Assembly (NCBI RefSeq): GCF_003545765.1
Contig: NZ_QXIO01000006.1
Span: 186,001-250,000 of the forward strand
Source of the DNA: Colwellia sp. RSH04
GTDB taxonomy: Bacteria > Pseudomonadota > Gammaproteobacteria > Enterobacterales > Alteromonadaceae
Length of the DNA: 64,000 nt
Reading direction: 5' to 3'
The translations under genes were made by a program, and so were the position numbers. Shown piece after piece: positions 8,228 through 18,739 of this stretch (positions within the stretch are counted from its first letter, which is position 1; every line of letters starts with the position of its first letter). The notes under the pieces are model-generated. The model was not told where the DNA came from. It was given only the letters and a program-made list of their open reading frames with translations, and did no database searches.

Positions 8228-9706
8228 ATGTCGAAAAAGAAGATACCTCAGAGCAAAACTAATATGACTAAGCACGATACAACAAGCTCGGATGCTGAGC
8301 ATTCATCAAATACAGCACCATCGGCAACAGAAAACGATAACTCTTTAGCCGCAAGCATTGAAAACAATAAAATTGTTCTAGATAAAGAACGTAAAGAGAG
8401 TAAAGAGGATAAAGAAACTATTGACGCTCAATCAGAAGAAGCGACCTTAGCATCTCTAGAAAAAGAGCTTAATGACGTTAAAGCTAAACCTTCAAGTAAC
8501 CCAACGGTTAAGACAAGCAGCACAAAAGCCGAAGCCAAAAACAATGCCCCAAATAAAACAAAAAATGATGTGAAAAGCACTGCAACTACAAACAAGGTAA
8601 CGGTTGAAAAACCAGCAGGTGGCAATAAACTTTCTAGTATCGCATTATTATTAGCTTGTTTAAGTATTGCAGCAAGTGGTGGGCATTATTTTTGGCAGCA
8701 ACAACAAGCAACCCAAGCTCTGAATGACTTAAAAATTCAGAATGACGCATCAATTACTGCAAATGAACATAAAATAAAACAAGCCGTAACTGCACAATTA
8801 AAACAAGCACTATTAAAACAGCAACAAGCTTTTTCGGCTGAGTTGCATCAAAAAACAGAGCAAGCTGATAAGTCTAGCCAGCAAGCTATGACCCAACTAA
8901 GCACACAAGTTAATCAACTTGAAACGCGCTTAGCTAACCGCCAACCAAGTGATTGGTTGATGCATGAAGCTGAGTACCTAATTCGCATTGCTGCTCGCAC
9001 TATGTGGTTAGAAAAAGATACCCAAGCCGCCATTGGCTTACTCAATGATGCCGACAACCGTTTAAATGAGCTAAATGATCCTACCTTTTTGCCTGTTCGC
9101 GAATTAATACATCAAGACATTAAAACCCTTGAACTCATGCCAACATTGCAAACTCAAGAAGCAGTATTATCGCTAATGGCACTTAATAAGCAAGTTCAAT
9201 CCTTACCCCTAGCAGGTGTCAATTTAGGTGAGTCATTAACCACGGAACAAGATTTTGAACTCAGTGACGATATTAACGACTGGCAAGAAAATCTGAAAAA
9301 AACTTACCAAAAATTCTTGAGTGACTTTATTACCGTCCGTCGCAGAACCGGTATGGTAGAACCACTAATGTCACCTGAACAACAACAGCACTTAAAGCAA
9401 AATTTAAGTTTGAAAGTGCAATTAGCGCTTTGGGCCGCCAGCCAGAAAAAGCCGGACATTTACCAACAAACACTAGCTGACATTCAACGTTGGCTGAATG
9501 ATTTTTTTGATATGAAAGCGCCAATAAATCAGAAGTTTAGCCAAGCATTAGCGCAATTGAAAACGCATACAATTCATTATGACTATCCAAATAATCTATC
9601 GTCATTGTCTGCGCTATCAACACTGATAAAAAAGCAAAATAATGCCTCTCTACCAGAAAAAAAAGAAGCAATTCAAACAATTGAGGCAAAAGGAGATGAG
9701 TTATGA
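8228..9706 (+). CDS. hemX: HemX family protein (uroporphyrinogen-III C-methyltransferase-like, inner membrane)
   Basis: A 492-residue membrane-anchored protein with a long charged, low-complexity N-terminus (about 130 residues). One transmembrane helix follows (SIALLLACLSIAASGGHYFW), then a coiled coil rich in Gln/Ala, then the conserved HemX domain (WLMHEAEYLIRIAARTMWLE...). Despite old names it is not shown to be a methyltransferase; it is thought to assist heme pathway organisation at the membrane. Its last codons overlap hemY by four bases (ATGA). Confidence 0.93.
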   Translation: MSKKKIPQSKTNMTKHDTTSSDAEHSSNTAPSATENDNSLAASIENNKIVLDKERKESKEDKETIDAQSEEATLASLEKELNDVKAKPSSNPTVKTSSTKAEAKNNAPNKTKNDVKSTATTNKVTVEKPAGGNKLSSIALLLACLSIAASGGHYFWQQQQATQALNDLKIQNDASITANEHKIKQAVTAQLKQALLKQQQAFSAELHQKTEQADKSSQQAMTQLSTQVNQLETRLANRQPSDWLMHEAEYLIRIAARTMWLEKDTQAAIGLLNDADNRLNELNDPTFLPVRELIHQDIKTLELMPTLQTQEAVLSLMALNKQVQSLPLAGVNLGESLTTEQDFELSDDINDWQENLKKTYQKFLSDFITVRRRTGMVEPLMSPEQQQHLKQNLSLKVQLALWAASQKKPDIYQQTLADIQRWLNDFFDMKAPINQKFSQALAQLKTHTIHYDYPNNLSSLSALSTLIKKQNNASLPEKKEAIQTIEAKGDEL

Positions 9707-10905
9707 TTAGGCTCATCTTAATAGCTGTCGCTTTCTTTGCTGTACTCGCTTTTAGCCCTATGCTCATTGGCGAGAAAGGCTATATTTTAATTGCCTTGGG
9801 CGAAACAACGATTGAATCAACCGTGTTATCAGCTATTATCATGCTAATAATTACCTTTATCGTTATTTTTGTTGCATTTAAAGTGATTAAAGGCGGCTTT
9901 AAATTTAGTTTTGCTGCGTGGAATACTGTTGCATTTGCTAGCCAACGACGCGGCATTGCTAATTTTAACAAAGGCCTAGCCGCTTATATGCTTGAAGATT
10001 ACAGCCAAGCAGAGCAACTATTTGCTAAAAGTGCCATACCTTCAAAACGCAAGCAAAGTGCCTATTTATTGGCAGCTTCAGCCTCAGCCAAGTTAGCACT
10101 TAATGATAATACTAATCACTACCTTGCCCTACTTGAACAAGAGACCAGCAAAGAAAAAGAACTCAACCTTGAAAGTGTCATTATCAAAGTTAAGTTATTA
10201 ATGAATCAAGCTGAGGAAGCCTGTTATAAAAAAGCGCGCGAAATTATTGATGAACACCATAAACAAATTGGCCATGACGCCAGATTATTAGCCCTAGAAA
10301 TAGATTTATGCCTTATTGAGCAACGCTTTCAAACCGCTATAGATTACTTACCAGCAGCCCGCAAAGACAAAACATTAAACGAACAAGCTATTGTTGCATG
10401 GGAAAATACTGCCTTTTATAGTGTATTCAATGAAACGATAAAGCAAAAAGATAAAGACAGCTTACAAGCTTATTGGCAAGGTATATCGCGTAAACTTAAG
10501 CAACGTGAAAATATTTTATTAGCATACTGCACTGTACTTGCCGAACAAGATATTATTGAACCGTTAAATAAGCTGTTACTGCCAATCATTAAAAAATCAC
10601 CCAGTGAAAATTTTTTAAAAAGCATCCGCTCTTTACCTATAAAACAAGCTGATGAGCTTATCAGCCTTGTGCAAAAACACCTGCATAATAATATGCAAAG
10701 TGCTAAATGGTTAAGCTGTTTAGGTCATCTTGCTGTAAATGCTGCTCAATGGTCTATGGCTGAAAAAGCTTTTGGTAGCTTATTGAAACTAGAAGGTGAG
10801 CAATATGATCGCCAAGATTTAGTCGCATTAGCCATAGCGTTAACTCATGACAACCGCATTGAAGATGCAAATAGCATTTGGCTTAAAGTACATCAATCTC
10901 AATAA
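9703..10905 (+). CDS. hemY: HemY family membrane protein with TPR-like repeats
   Basis: This 400-residue protein has two N-terminal transmembrane segments (about residues 3-20 and 38-60) followed by helical TPR-like repeats (GIANFNKGLAAYMLEDYSQAEQLF). It is the gammaproteobacterial HemY of the hemCDXY operon, not the oxygen-dependent protoporphyrinogen oxidase of the same name in Gram-positives. The exact role is unknown; it is proposed to scaffold or regulate heme enzymes. It ends the hem operon, and a 16-bp inverted repeat lies about 70 bases downstream. Confidence 0.92.
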   Translation: MIRLILIAVAFFAVLAFSPMLIGEKGYILIALGETTIESTVLSAIIMLIITFIVIFVAFKVIKGGFKFSFAAWNTVAFASQRRGIANFNKGLAAYMLEDYSQAEQLFAKSAIPSKRKQSAYLLAASASAKLALNDNTNHYLALLEQETSKEKELNLESVIIKVKLLMNQAEEACYKKAREIIDEHHKQIGHDARLLALEIDLCLIEQRFQTAIDYLPAARKDKTLNEQAIVAWENTAFYSVFNETIKQKDKDSLQAYWQGISRKLKQRENILLAYCTVLAEQDIIEPLNKLLLPIIKKSPSENFLKSIRSLPIKQADELISLVQKHLHNNMQSAKWLSCLGHLAVNAAQWSMAEKAFGSLLKLEGEQYDRQDLVALAIALTHDNRIEDANSIWLKVHQSQ

Positions 10906-10972
10906 ATTATATTCCACATATTCAAAGGCGTATTGAACTTTCAAGTACAACTTATATCAACTCAAACATTCT

Positions 10973-11015
10973 AATTAATACTTAGTAAGTAATATTTCGT
11001 TACTAAGTATTAATT
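10973..11015. repeat. Perfect 16-bp inverted repeat between hemY and the M16 peptidase gene
   Basis: Arms AATTAATACTTAGTAA (10973-10988) and TTACTAAGTATTAATT (11000-11015) are perfectly complementary around an 11-base loop. It contains almost no G or C and no following T-run, so it does not look like a standard intrinsic terminator. It may stabilise the hemY transcript end or be a protein-binding site. Confidence 0.6.
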
Positions 11016-11078
11016 TACATTCTGTTAACACTGGCTATAGTATACAATTACCACCTTTATCTCGTCAGGAGAACAGAT

Positions 11079-13967
11079 TTGAAATACTGGAACATTTCAC
11101 TCTTGGTTGTTTTACTTTCAGCTTGTCAGCAAAGTAACCACATTAACCAACCTAACACTTCAGCAAATACTGTTGCCACTAATCCTGTTGAGCAAACAGG
11201 TATTGTTAAAAGTAAAAAAGATAGTCGACTATATCAAGCCATGATGCTTGATAACGGTCTTGAGGTCATGTTGGTATCAGACCCTTCAATCGAAAAGTCT
11301 GCTGCAGCATTAAGTGTTGCTGCTGGCTCTTTACAAGAGCCTGAGGCTTTCGGTGGGCTAGCACATTATTTAGAGCATATGTTATTTCTAGGTACAAAGA
11401 CCTACCCTGACGTTAATGAATATAACGAGTTTATTAGCCGCAACGGCGGCAGCGAAAATGCTTATACCGAACTCGATCATACAAATTATATGGTGTCTGT
11501 TAATAATGATGCCTACGGTGAAGCGCTTAAACGATTTAGCCGATTTTTCTATGAAGCATTATTAGATGAACAGTATGCTGATAAAGAACGAAATGCGGTA
11601 CATTCTGAGTGGAGTCAAAAAGGTCCCAACGATTGGGTGATTATGGGACAACTTGATGGTTACACACTCAACCCAGACCACCCTATTTCTCAATTTAACT
11701 GGGGTAACTTAGAGTCTCTAGCCGATAAAGATAATCAAAAACTTCAAGATTTACTGGTTGATTTTTATAACAAATACTACTCTGCAAATTTAATGAAAGC
11801 GGTCATGATCAGCCACTTACCACTTGCCCAGATGCAGAAATTAGCTAAAGATAATTTTGGTAAAATAACTAATAAAAACACTCCTAAACCAGTGATAACT
11901 AAGCCTGTCGCTCAATCAGAGCAGCTGAAAAAAATTGTTCATTATGTGCCGCAAACAGATATGAAACAATTACAGGTAAAATTTGTTATTAACGATAATT
12001 CTGAGCAATTTGCCGTTAAACCCAATTTTTATTTACGATATTTATTAAGCAATGAAATGCCTGGAACATTAGCATCAACCTTAAGAGAATTGGGCTATAC
12101 CGAAAATTTATGGGCTAGCAGCAACCCAAGTGAATATGGAAATGCCGGTAGTTTTACTATTTACGCGACCTTAACCGAAACAGGTTTAAAAAACCGTAAC
12201 TCTATTGTCGGTGCTATTTTTGATTATCTGGCGTTAATTAAAGCACAAGGTATTGATGCCAAATACTTCAAAGAAATTAAACAGTCTTTAAGTAACTCAT
12301 TCCAGTTTAAAGAAAAAATTGATGATTATTCTTATGCCATGCAAATAGCGGCTAACTTACAAGATACACCAGCGAGTTACGTATTAAGTAGCGATTATGA
12401 ATATCAACGCTTTAACAGCGCTGCAATTAATGCGGTACTTGAGCAACTAACCCTAGATAACGCACGTATTTTCTATATTGATAAAGCACAGCCAACCAAC
12501 ACAGAAATGGACTTTTTTGTTGGCAAGTATCAAGTAGAGTCGATTACCAAAGAGATAAGCCAACAATGGCAAAAAGCGAGTGAAGAGATTAACTTATCAC
12601 TTCCTTCTCCTAATACCTTGATGCCTGAAAATTTCGATATTGAAACAGCTCAATATATTGATAAGCCTAAAACCTTAATCAATGAACAAGGGTTGAATGT
12701 TTACTTAGCTCATTCAAAGCATTTTACTCAACCTAAAGGCAGCTTCTCGGCTAATTTTAACAGTGGCTTTGATAAAGAATCTCCACGTAATCATGTGTTA
12801 GCAGCATTGCTTTCTGATGGTTTACGGATGGATTTAACTGCACTCAGCTCTGAAGCTTCAGCTGCTGGCATGCGTTTGAATGTAGGTAGTTATAATGGGC
12901 TTTATTTAACGGCAAGTGGCTTTACTAACAAACAGCAACAACTGTTAGCTAATGCTTATCAAAGTATTTTAAATTACCAGGTTAGCTCAGCTCAATTAGA
13001 TAATTTAAAAGCCTCTTATATTTCTGGTATCGAAAGTAAACAAAAGTACATGTTATTGAACCAGTTATTTCCTCAATTCAATAAGATTGTTAATTTAGAT
13101 GAATTTTCAGATACGTCATTGTTAGCAGAAGTTGCCAGTATTACACCAAACGAATTATTAACTTTTCGAGATCAACTACTGAACAAAGCCAAATTAAATA
13201 TTTTTGCTTTTGGCAATTACAATGAAGAACAAGTCATAAAAACAGCTAAGTATTTAGAGAGTTTATTACCTAAATCTCGCCAAGTTTCTGATATATATTT
13301 CACAAAAACCTTTAAACCGACAAAAGGCACAGTGATCAATTGGCAGCAAGATGTCGATATGAATGACATTGCCGTGGGTGACTTCTATATGGCTCCTTTT
13401 GAAGTAAAGCAATATGCAGCCGCCCAAGTACTGCAAAAGGTATTGAAACCAGCATTATTTAATCAAATACGTACTGAAGAGCAACTCGCCTACTCTGTTG
13501 GCTTTTTCAGTCAAGCATTGCGAGAGCAAATACTATTAGGCTTTTATATTCAATCACCTGCGAAAGGTCCTGCGGCCGTTATTGATCGTATCGCCGCATT
13601 TCGTCACAATTTCACCACTGAGTTAGCAGAATTAAGCGCTGAAGAGTTTGATACTATTCGCAAAAGTGTTTTAATTTCTCTTACCCAGCCACCGAAAAAT
13701 TTAGCCGAAGAGTCTTCTGCCTTCGTTAGTGACTGGCGCAAAAACAAGCTCAGTTTTGACAGTAAAGCCAAGTTAATTAGCGCAATAAAGTCTCTTGAGT
13801 TGGCAGACATTAAACATTTATACCAACAGCTAAACCAAGACAACGCTTTTGGTCGCGTTATGGTGCAAATGCGTGGTAAAAACTTTAAGGATCAACCCTT
13901 TGTTGAACCTGATAATGTTAAACAAATAACCGATGTAAATGACTTCCATCATTCAATATCACAATAA
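11079..13967 (+). CDS. M16 family zinc metallopeptidase lipoprotein (protease III/insulinase type)
   Basis: A 962-residue pitrilysin-class peptidase, the same length as E. coli protease III. The zinc motif HxxEH is H96-YLE-H100, and E177 in NAVHSEWSQKG is the third ligand. The C-terminal inactive M16 half includes RTEEQLAYSVG. Unlike E. coli PtrA, it begins with a lipoprotein signal (LLVVLLSAC, C16), so it is predicted to be membrane-anchored facing the periplasm. It starts at TTG with a CAGGAG ribosome site 8 bases upstream. It would degrade peptides and small proteins. A strong terminator follows directly. Confidence 0.92.
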   Translation: MKYWNISLLVVLLSACQQSNHINQPNTSANTVATNPVEQTGIVKSKKDSRLYQAMMLDNGLEVMLVSDPSIEKSAAALSVAAGSLQEPEAFGGLAHYLEHMLFLGTKTYPDVNEYNEFISRNGGSENAYTELDHTNYMVSVNNDAYGEALKRFSRFFYEALLDEQYADKERNAVHSEWSQKGPNDWVIMGQLDGYTLNPDHPISQFNWGNLESLADKDNQKLQDLLVDFYNKYYSANLMKAVMISHLPLAQMQKLAKDNFGKITNKNTPKPVITKPVAQSEQLKKIVHYVPQTDMKQLQVKFVINDNSEQFAVKPNFYLRYLLSNEMPGTLASTLRELGYTENLWASSNPSEYGNAGSFTIYATLTETGLKNRNSIVGAIFDYLALIKAQGIDAKYFKEIKQSLSNSFQFKEKIDDYSYAMQIAANLQDTPASYVLSSDYEYQRFNSAAINAVLEQLTLDNARIFYIDKAQPTNTEMDFFVGKYQVESITKEISQQWQKASEEINLSLPSPNTLMPENFDIETAQYIDKPKTLINEQGLNVYLAHSKHFTQPKGSFSANFNSGFDKESPRNHVLAALLSDGLRMDLTALSSEASAAGMRLNVGSYNGLYLTASGFTNKQQQLLANAYQSILNYQVSSAQLDNLKASYISGIESKQKYMLLNQLFPQFNKIVNLDEFSDTSLLAEVASITPNELLTFRDQLLNKAKLNIFAFGNYNEEQVIKTAKYLESLLPKSRQVSDIYFTKTFKPTKGTVINWQQDVDMNDIAVGDFYMAPFEVKQYAAAQVLQKVLKPALFNQIRTEEQLAYSVGFFSQALREQILLGFYIQSPAKGPAAVIDRIAAFRHNFTTELAELSAEEFDTIRKSVLISLTQPPKNLAEESSAFVSDWRKNKLSFDSKAKLISAIKSLELADIKHLYQQLNQDNAFGRVMVQMRGKNFKDQPFVEPDNVKQITDVNDFHHSISQ

Positions 13968-13981
13968 TTGATTGAATGATT

Positions 13982-14007
13982 AAATGGCCAGTTTTCTGGC
14001 CATTTTT
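13982..14007 (+). terminator. Intrinsic terminator after the M16 peptidase gene
   Basis: A 10-bp stem AAATGGCCAG / CTGGCCATTT with a TTTT loop, followed by T residues, starts 14 bases after the stop codon. It lies just before the next gene and rules out the longer reading of that gene. Confidence 0.85.
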
Positions 14008-14044
14008 ATTTAATACCAAGTCATTTTGCTATAAAAGGAAAATC

Positions 14045-14812
14045 ATGAAACCGAAGACCTATATAATTACTGGAGCAGGCAGTGGCATAGGTGCTGCAAT
14101 AAGTTTGCAGTTGGCGAACAAAAACAATGTGCTTATATTGCATACCAAACAAAACAAAGCAGGATTAACTGATATCGCCAAAGCTTGTGAAACACAAGGG
14201 GCAACGGTTTATTGTCAATTTGGCGATCTTGCTAATGCTGACACAATACAAGCTATTAAGGCAACCTTATCAACGTCAACAAAACACCTTAATGGCCTAA
14301 TATGTAATGCGGGATTTCCTGATTGGCGTGACTTTAATGACCTTGATCAGCAAGGCCTCTTAGAATCCTACCAAGTGATTGCGCAAGCCAGTTTTAATTT
14401 ATTAACGCAAGCCACACCTTGGCTATTAAAAGCTAAAGAAGAAACAGGCCAAGCTGGTAAAGTTATCGCGGTAAGTTCATTCTTAGCGCATAAATACATT
14501 GTTGGCACGAGTATTGTTCCTGCTTCTTCAATGGCTAAAGCTGCCCTTGAAGCGTTAATAAAATCCTATGCTGCGCAATATGCTAGCCAAGGAATAACCG
14601 CGAATATTATAGTGCCTGGCTATATTAAAAAGAACTCGCCTGATCATCAGCCACTGTCAGAGCAGTCTCTGCAAAGTATTTTAAACAGAATCCCTGCTGC
14701 ACGCCTAGGAAAGCCTAATGAAGTTGCCGATTTATGCCAATTTTTATTAAGTGATAAAGCCCAGTATATTACTGGCCAACTGATTCATATTGACGGCGGC
14801 TTGTTACTTTAA
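14045..14812 (+). CDS. Short-chain dehydrogenase/reductase lacking the canonical active-site Tyr
   Basis: A 255-residue Rossmann-fold SDR. The NAD(P) motif TGAGSGIG is at residues 9-16, CNAG is in the central strand, and the C-terminal TGQLIHIDGG is typical. The catalytic YxxxK motif reads S-S-M-A-K: the lysine is kept but the Tyr position is Ser, and no Tyr sits at the FabI-type spacing either. Activity as an ordinary oxidoreductase is therefore doubtful. I chose the ATG at 14045, preceded by AAAAGGAAA; a longer in-frame ORF from 13976 would run through a terminator hairpin. The substrate is unknown. Confidence 0.85.
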   Translation: MKPKTYIITGAGSGIGAAISLQLANKNNVLILHTKQNKAGLTDIAKACETQGATVYCQFGDLANADTIQAIKATLSTSTKHLNGLICNAGFPDWRDFNDLDQQGLLESYQVIAQASFNLLTQATPWLLKAKEETGQAGKVIAVSSFLAHKYIVGTSIVPASSMAKAALEALIKSYAAQYASQGITANIIVPGYIKKNSPDHQPLSEQSLQSILNRIPAARLGKPNEVADLCQFLLSDKAQYITGQLIHIDGGLLL

Positions 14813-14848
14813 CTTCAATTGTTAGGCATGTCGTTAGGTAAAGCTCAC

Positions 14849-14879
14849 AAAAAAGCCGCAAATAAACACTTGCGGCTTT
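14849..14879. terminator. Bidirectional terminator between the SDR gene and fre
   Basis: A 10-bp stem AAAGCCGCAA / TTGCGGCTTT with an 8-base loop lies between convergent genes. The T-run is longer on the minus strand (after fre) than on the plus strand. Confidence 0.8.
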
Positions 14880-14907
14880 CATTAGTTGTATGTTGGCACA
14901 CTATATT

Positions 14908-15615
14908 TTAAATGAACGCAAAAGCATCCGCATACATATGGTCAAGTAAAGCACCATGAGCTACGAAGTCTGTTCTCACTGCGCCAACCATTTCAAAGCG
15001 ACCCGCCAGATATATATCATAAGATTCAAGGCTACTAATATCTTCCATTACCGTTTTGTGTACTAAACCAGTTTTTCCTTGCCAATCATCCGTTGGATTC
15101 TCTACCACAGGAATAAACTTAGCATTAGGTAGTGAAGCGATAATGCTGGCTGTTTCTTCCAACTCATAACATGCACTTGCTTCCCTTACTCCCCAATAAA
15201 CTGTGATTTGACGTTCAGATTTTTGCTCTGCAAGGTATTCAAACATCGATTTAATATAAGAAAAACCAGTTCCACCAGCTAATAATAGTAGCGGTCTATC
15301 ACTATCTTCTCTCAATTGAGCTTGACCTAATGGAATCTCGATAGTCACAGAATCACCCGTGTCTTGACTCACTTTAACGCGATCTATTACTTGCATAGGG
15401 TAACTATCGGCGACAAAAGCGCCTATTTGCAATTCAATTAGCTCACTATTAGGTGAACTGGCAATAGAGAACGGTCGCTTATCTTCATCACTCATGACAA
15501 AGTTTAAGTACTGACCTGGTGCGAATGACACCTTTTCACTCGGTTTTAGTAAAACTTTATATACATGTTGCGTTAACGACGTTAACGATTGTATCTGACA
15601 ACTGATTGTCTTCAT
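14908..15615 (-). CDS. fre: NAD(P)H-flavin reductase Fre
   Basis: Reduces free flavins using NAD(P)H in the cytoplasm. Length is 235 residues (E. coli Fre 233). The flavin-binding RPFSIAS motif and the nucleotide-binding LLLAGGTGFSYIKSM are visible, and the C-terminus DHMYADAFAFI matches the family. It starts four bases after ubiD on the same strand. The ubiD-fre pair is conserved in E. coli, where Fre may supply reduced flavin for prenyl-FMN chemistry and other uses. Confidence 0.95.
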   Translation of the reverse strand: MKTISCQIQSLTSLTQHVYKVLLKPSEKVSFAPGQYLNFVMSDEDKRPFSIASSPNSELIELQIGAFVADSYPMQVIDRVKVSQDTGDSVTIEIPLGQAQLREDSDRPLLLLAGGTGFSYIKSMFEYLAEQKSERQITVYWGVREASACYELEETASIIASLPNAKFIPVVENPTDDWQGKTGLVHKTVMEDISSLESYDIYLAGRFEMVGAVRTDFVAHGALLDHMYADAFAFI

Positions 15616-15619
15616 TCAA

Positions 15620-17122
15620 TTAACCTTCATTTTTTGTTGGTGACATAATATCTAAATCATTCCAAATATCATCAACATATTGTTTAACTTCTGGGGTCAT
15701 TTCTATTGGAACCCCCCATTCTCTATCGGTTTCACCCGGCCACTTATTTGTTGCATCTAAGCCCATTTTAGAACCTAAGCCAGAAACTGGCGAGGCAAAA
15801 TCTAAATAGTCAATCGGGGTATTATCAATTAATACGGTATCACGCGTTGGATCCATTCGCGTCGTCATAGCCCAAATAACGTCATTCCAGTCTCGCGCAT
15901 TCACATCATCATCACAAACAATAACAAATTTAGTGTACATAAATTGTCGCAAAAACGACCATACGCCCATCATGACTCTTTTTGCATGCCCAGCATATTG
16001 CTTTTTGATGGTCACAACCGCTAAACGGTATGAACACCCCTCTGGCGGTAAATAAAAATCTTGAATTTCAGGAAACTGCTTTTGTAAAATAGGGATAAAC
16101 ACTTCATTTAAAGCGACCCCTAATATCGCAGGCTCATCAGGTGGACGTCCTGTATAAGTACTGTGATAAATGGCTTCTTTTCGCATCGTAACATGCGTTA
16201 CGGTAAAGACAGGGAAATCATCAACTTCGTTATAATAGCCAGTATGATCACCATATGGACCTTCAGGTGCTAATTCATCTGGTGCTAAGTAGCCTTCAAG
16301 GATAATTTCAGCCGTTGCAGGCACTTCTAAGTCATTACTCACAGATTTACATACTTCTGTTTTTGCACCACGCAGTAATCCAGCAAAGGCATACTCTGAT
16401 AGAGTATCTGGCACTGGCGTTACTGCCCCTAGAGTAGTCGCAGGATCTGCACCTAAAGCAACAGATACAGGGTAGTTTTCGCCAGGATTATTTTTCTTAA
16501 ATTCTTGAAAATCTAAAGCACCACCACGATGAGATAGCCAGCGCATAATCACTTTATTCTTAGATAACAATTGTTGACGATAAATACCGAGGTTTTGTCG
16601 TTCTTTAAAAGGACCTTTGGTAACCGTAAGTCCCCAAGTTATTAATGGGGCGACATCGCCTGGCCAACAACTTTGAATAGGAAGCTTAGTTAAATCTACA
16701 TCATCACCTGAAAGCACAATCTCTTGACAAGGCGCTTTCTTTACTTTTTTAACTGGCATATTAAGCACTTGCTTAAAGATAGGTAATTTATCTAATGCAT
16801 CGCGAAAGCCCTTAGGGGGCTCAGGCTCTTTCAAAGTAGCTAATAATTTACCCACGTCTCTTAATGCACTGATTTCTGTTTGTCCCATCCCTAATGCCAC
16901 ACGCTCAGGTGTGCCAAATAAGTTAGCAAGTACTGGCATCTCAAAAGGGTTGCCATGCTCATCAACCGCATTTTCAAACAATAAGGCCGGACCTTTTGCT
17001 CTAAGTGTACGATCACTAATTTCGGTCATCGCTAAATGCGTAGAAATCGGTTGCTTGATACGCTTAAGCTGACCCATTGCTTCTAATTGTGTTATAAAAT
17101 CTCGTAAATCTTTGTATTTCAT
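15620..17122 (-). CDS. ubiD: 4-hydroxy-3-polyprenylbenzoate decarboxylase UbiD
   Basis: Prenylated-FMN-dependent decarboxylase of ubiquinone synthesis, 500 residues (E. coli 497). Conserved family segments include KYKDLRDFI at the start, [16 protein letters not shown]-region equivalents [24 protein letters not shown] (seen in two parts), and the metal and cofactor region HRGGALDFQ. The cofactor would come from a UbiX protein, which is not in this window. It is followed by fre in the same unit; about 100 bases with a terminator separate it from rho upstream. Confidence 0.97.
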   Translation of the reverse strand: MKYKDLRDFITQLEAMGQLKRIKQPISTHLAMTEISDRTLRAKGPALLFENAVDEHGNPFEMPVLANLFGTPERVALGMGQTEISALRDVGKLLATLKEPEPPKGFRDALDKLPIFKQVLNMPVKKVKKAPCQEIVLSGDDVDLTKLPIQSCWPGDVAPLITWGLTVTKGPFKERQNLGIYRQQLLSKNKVIMRWLSHRGGALDFQEFKKNNPGENYPVSVALGADPATTLGAVTPVPDTLSEYAFAGLLRGAKTEVCKSVSNDLEVPATAEIILEGYLAPDELAPEGPYGDHTGYYNEVDDFPVFTVTHVTMRKEAIYHSTYTGRPPDEPAILGVALNEVFIPILQKQFPEIQDFYLPPEGCSYRLAVVTIKKQYAGHAKRVMMGVWSFLRQFMYTKFVIVCDDDVNARDWNDVIWAMTTRMDPTRDTVLIDNTPIDYLDFASPVSGLGSKMGLDATNKWPGETDREWGVPIEMTPEVKQYVDDIWNDLDIMSPTKNEG

Positions 17123-17181
17123 TGCTTTAAAGACTATTTCAGTTAAATTAACTTAACGGGTTTTAACCTGCCCTAAACAAA

Positions 17182-17206
17182 AAAACCAGCCATAACGACT
17201 GGTTTT
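17182..17206 (-). terminator. Intrinsic terminator after rho
   Basis: Stem AAAACCAG / CTGGTTTT with a 9-base loop, followed on the minus strand by a run of seven T. It is placed 18 bases after the rho stop. Confidence 0.82.
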
Positions 17207-17223
17207 CCTCTGATATTCGTTTT

Positions 17224-18483
17224 TTATTTACGCTTCATCGAATCGAAAAATTCGTTGTTCGTTTTAGTCATAGCTAACTTATCAATTAAGAACTCAATAG
17301 CACCGACTTCATCCATCTCATGAACAACCTTACGTAATACCCACATTTTTTGTAATTCGTCAGGTTTAGTGATTAACTCTTCACGACGAGTACCACTACG
17401 ATTAATATGAATTGCTGGGAATACACGTTTTTCTGACACTTTACGTGAAAGATGTAATTCCATATTACCCGTACCTTTAAACTCTTCGTAGATAACTTCA
17501 TCCATCTTAGAGCCTGTTTCAACCAATGCAGTAGCGATAATGGTTAAACTGCCACCTTCTTCAATATTACGAGCTGCGCCAAAGAAACGTTTAGGTCTGT
17601 GTAATGCATTAGCATCAACACCACCCGTTAAGATTTTTCCTGAAGATGGAATAACGGTGTTATAAGCACGTGCTAAGCGAGTGATTGAATCAAGTAAAAT
17701 GATAACGTCTTTTTTATGCTCTACTAAACGCTTGGCTTTCTCAATAACCATTTCAGCAACTTGTACGTGGCGACTCGCTGGCTCATCAAATGTAGAGGCG
17801 ACAACTTCACCTTTTACTAAGCGTTGCATTTCAGTCACTTCTTCTGGACGCTCATCAATAAGCAATACCATTAATTCTGCATCAGGATGATTATGGGCAA
17901 TACTTTGCGCAATATTTTGTAGTAATAACGTTTTACCTGCTTTTGGCGGAGCAACGATCAAACCACGTTGACCTTTACCAATAGGCGATGCTAAGTCTAA
18001 TACTCGAGCCGTAATATCTTCAGTAGAACCATTACCACGTTCCATGGTAAGACGGTCGGTTGGATGAATTGGCGTTAAGTTTTCAAATAAAATCTTATTA
18101 CGTGAGTTATCTGGACGATCGAAATTAACTTCATTCACTTTCAATAGTGCAAAATAACGCTCACCATCTTTTGGTGGACGAATCTTACCGTGAATAGTAT
18201 CACCCGTTCTCATACTGAATCGACGAATTTGACTCGGTGATACATAAATATCATCAGGGCCGGCTAAATAAGAAGAATCGGCCGAGCGCAAGAAGCCAAA
18301 GCCATCTTGAAGTATTTCTAATACTCCGCCACCGAAAATATCTTCACCCTTTTTAGCGTGAGATTTTAAGATGGCAAAAATGATGTCTTGTTTACGACTA
18401 CGAGCGAGGTGTTCTAGCTTCATAGATTCAGCTAAGCTAACTAAGTCGCTAATGGATTTTTCTTTGAGTTCAGTAAGGTTCAT
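17224..18483 (-). CDS. rho: Transcription termination factor Rho
   Basis: RNA-dependent ATPase hexamer that ends transcription. Length is 419 residues, identical to E. coli Rho. It has an N-terminal helical domain, the RNA-binding cold-shock-like domain ([13 protein letters not shown]), Walker [11 protein letters not shown] (residues 179-188), Walker [17 protein letters not shown], and the Q and R loops. It lies downstream of trxA as in E. coli, with a trxA terminator and a 256-base leader between them; long leaders before rho can mediate autoregulation. Confidence 0.99.
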   Translation of the reverse strand: MNLTELKEKSISDLVSLAESMKLEHLARSRKQDIIFAILKSHAKKGEDIFGGGVLEILQDGFGFLRSADSSYLAGPDDIYVSPSQIRRFSMRTGDTIHGKIRPPKDGERYFALLKVNEVNFDRPDNSRNKILFENLTPIHPTDRLTMERGNGSTEDITARVLDLASPIGKGQRGLIVAPPKAGKTLLLQNIAQSIAHNHPDAELMVLLIDERPEEVTEMQRLVKGEVVASTFDEPASRHVQVAEMVIEKAKRLVEHKKDVIILLDSITRLARAYNTVIPSSGKILTGGVDANALHRPKRFFGAARNIEEGGSLTIIATALVETGSKMDEVIYEEFKGTGNMELHLSRKVSEKRVFPAIHINRSGTRREELITKPDELQKMWVLRKVVHEMDEVGAIEFLIDKLAMTKTNNEFFDSMKRK

Positions 18484-18703
18484 AGTGGGTTTTCTTAAAC
18501 TATTTTAAGTGAATATGTTTAGGCGATTGCCAACATCTGTATTATTAATTTATTAAAATTAGAATTGGGGTAGAGATATGTATTTTTTACTCAGGTTTTA
18601 AATTTAGCATTAAAAGCTGAAGAGGTAAAGGCAGCATTAAAAATGTAAGCAAATATTTTTTACTCTGCTTTTTAAAGCGAGAGACATTATCAACAGACAT
18701 TAA

Positions 18704-18732
18704 AAAAGCCCAGCAATTAATACTGGGCTTTT
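18704..18732 (-). terminator. Intrinsic terminator after trxA
   Basis: Stem AAAAGCCCAG / CTGGGCTTTT (10 bp) with a 9-base loop and a minus-strand T-run, 8 bases past the trxA stop. Confidence 0.85.
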
Positions 18733-18739
18733 CATCATC

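Noticed and set aside
13976-14044. N-terminal extension of the SDR gene
   Set aside because: It would translate through a terminator hairpin; the ATG at 14045 has a ribosome site and fits the family start.
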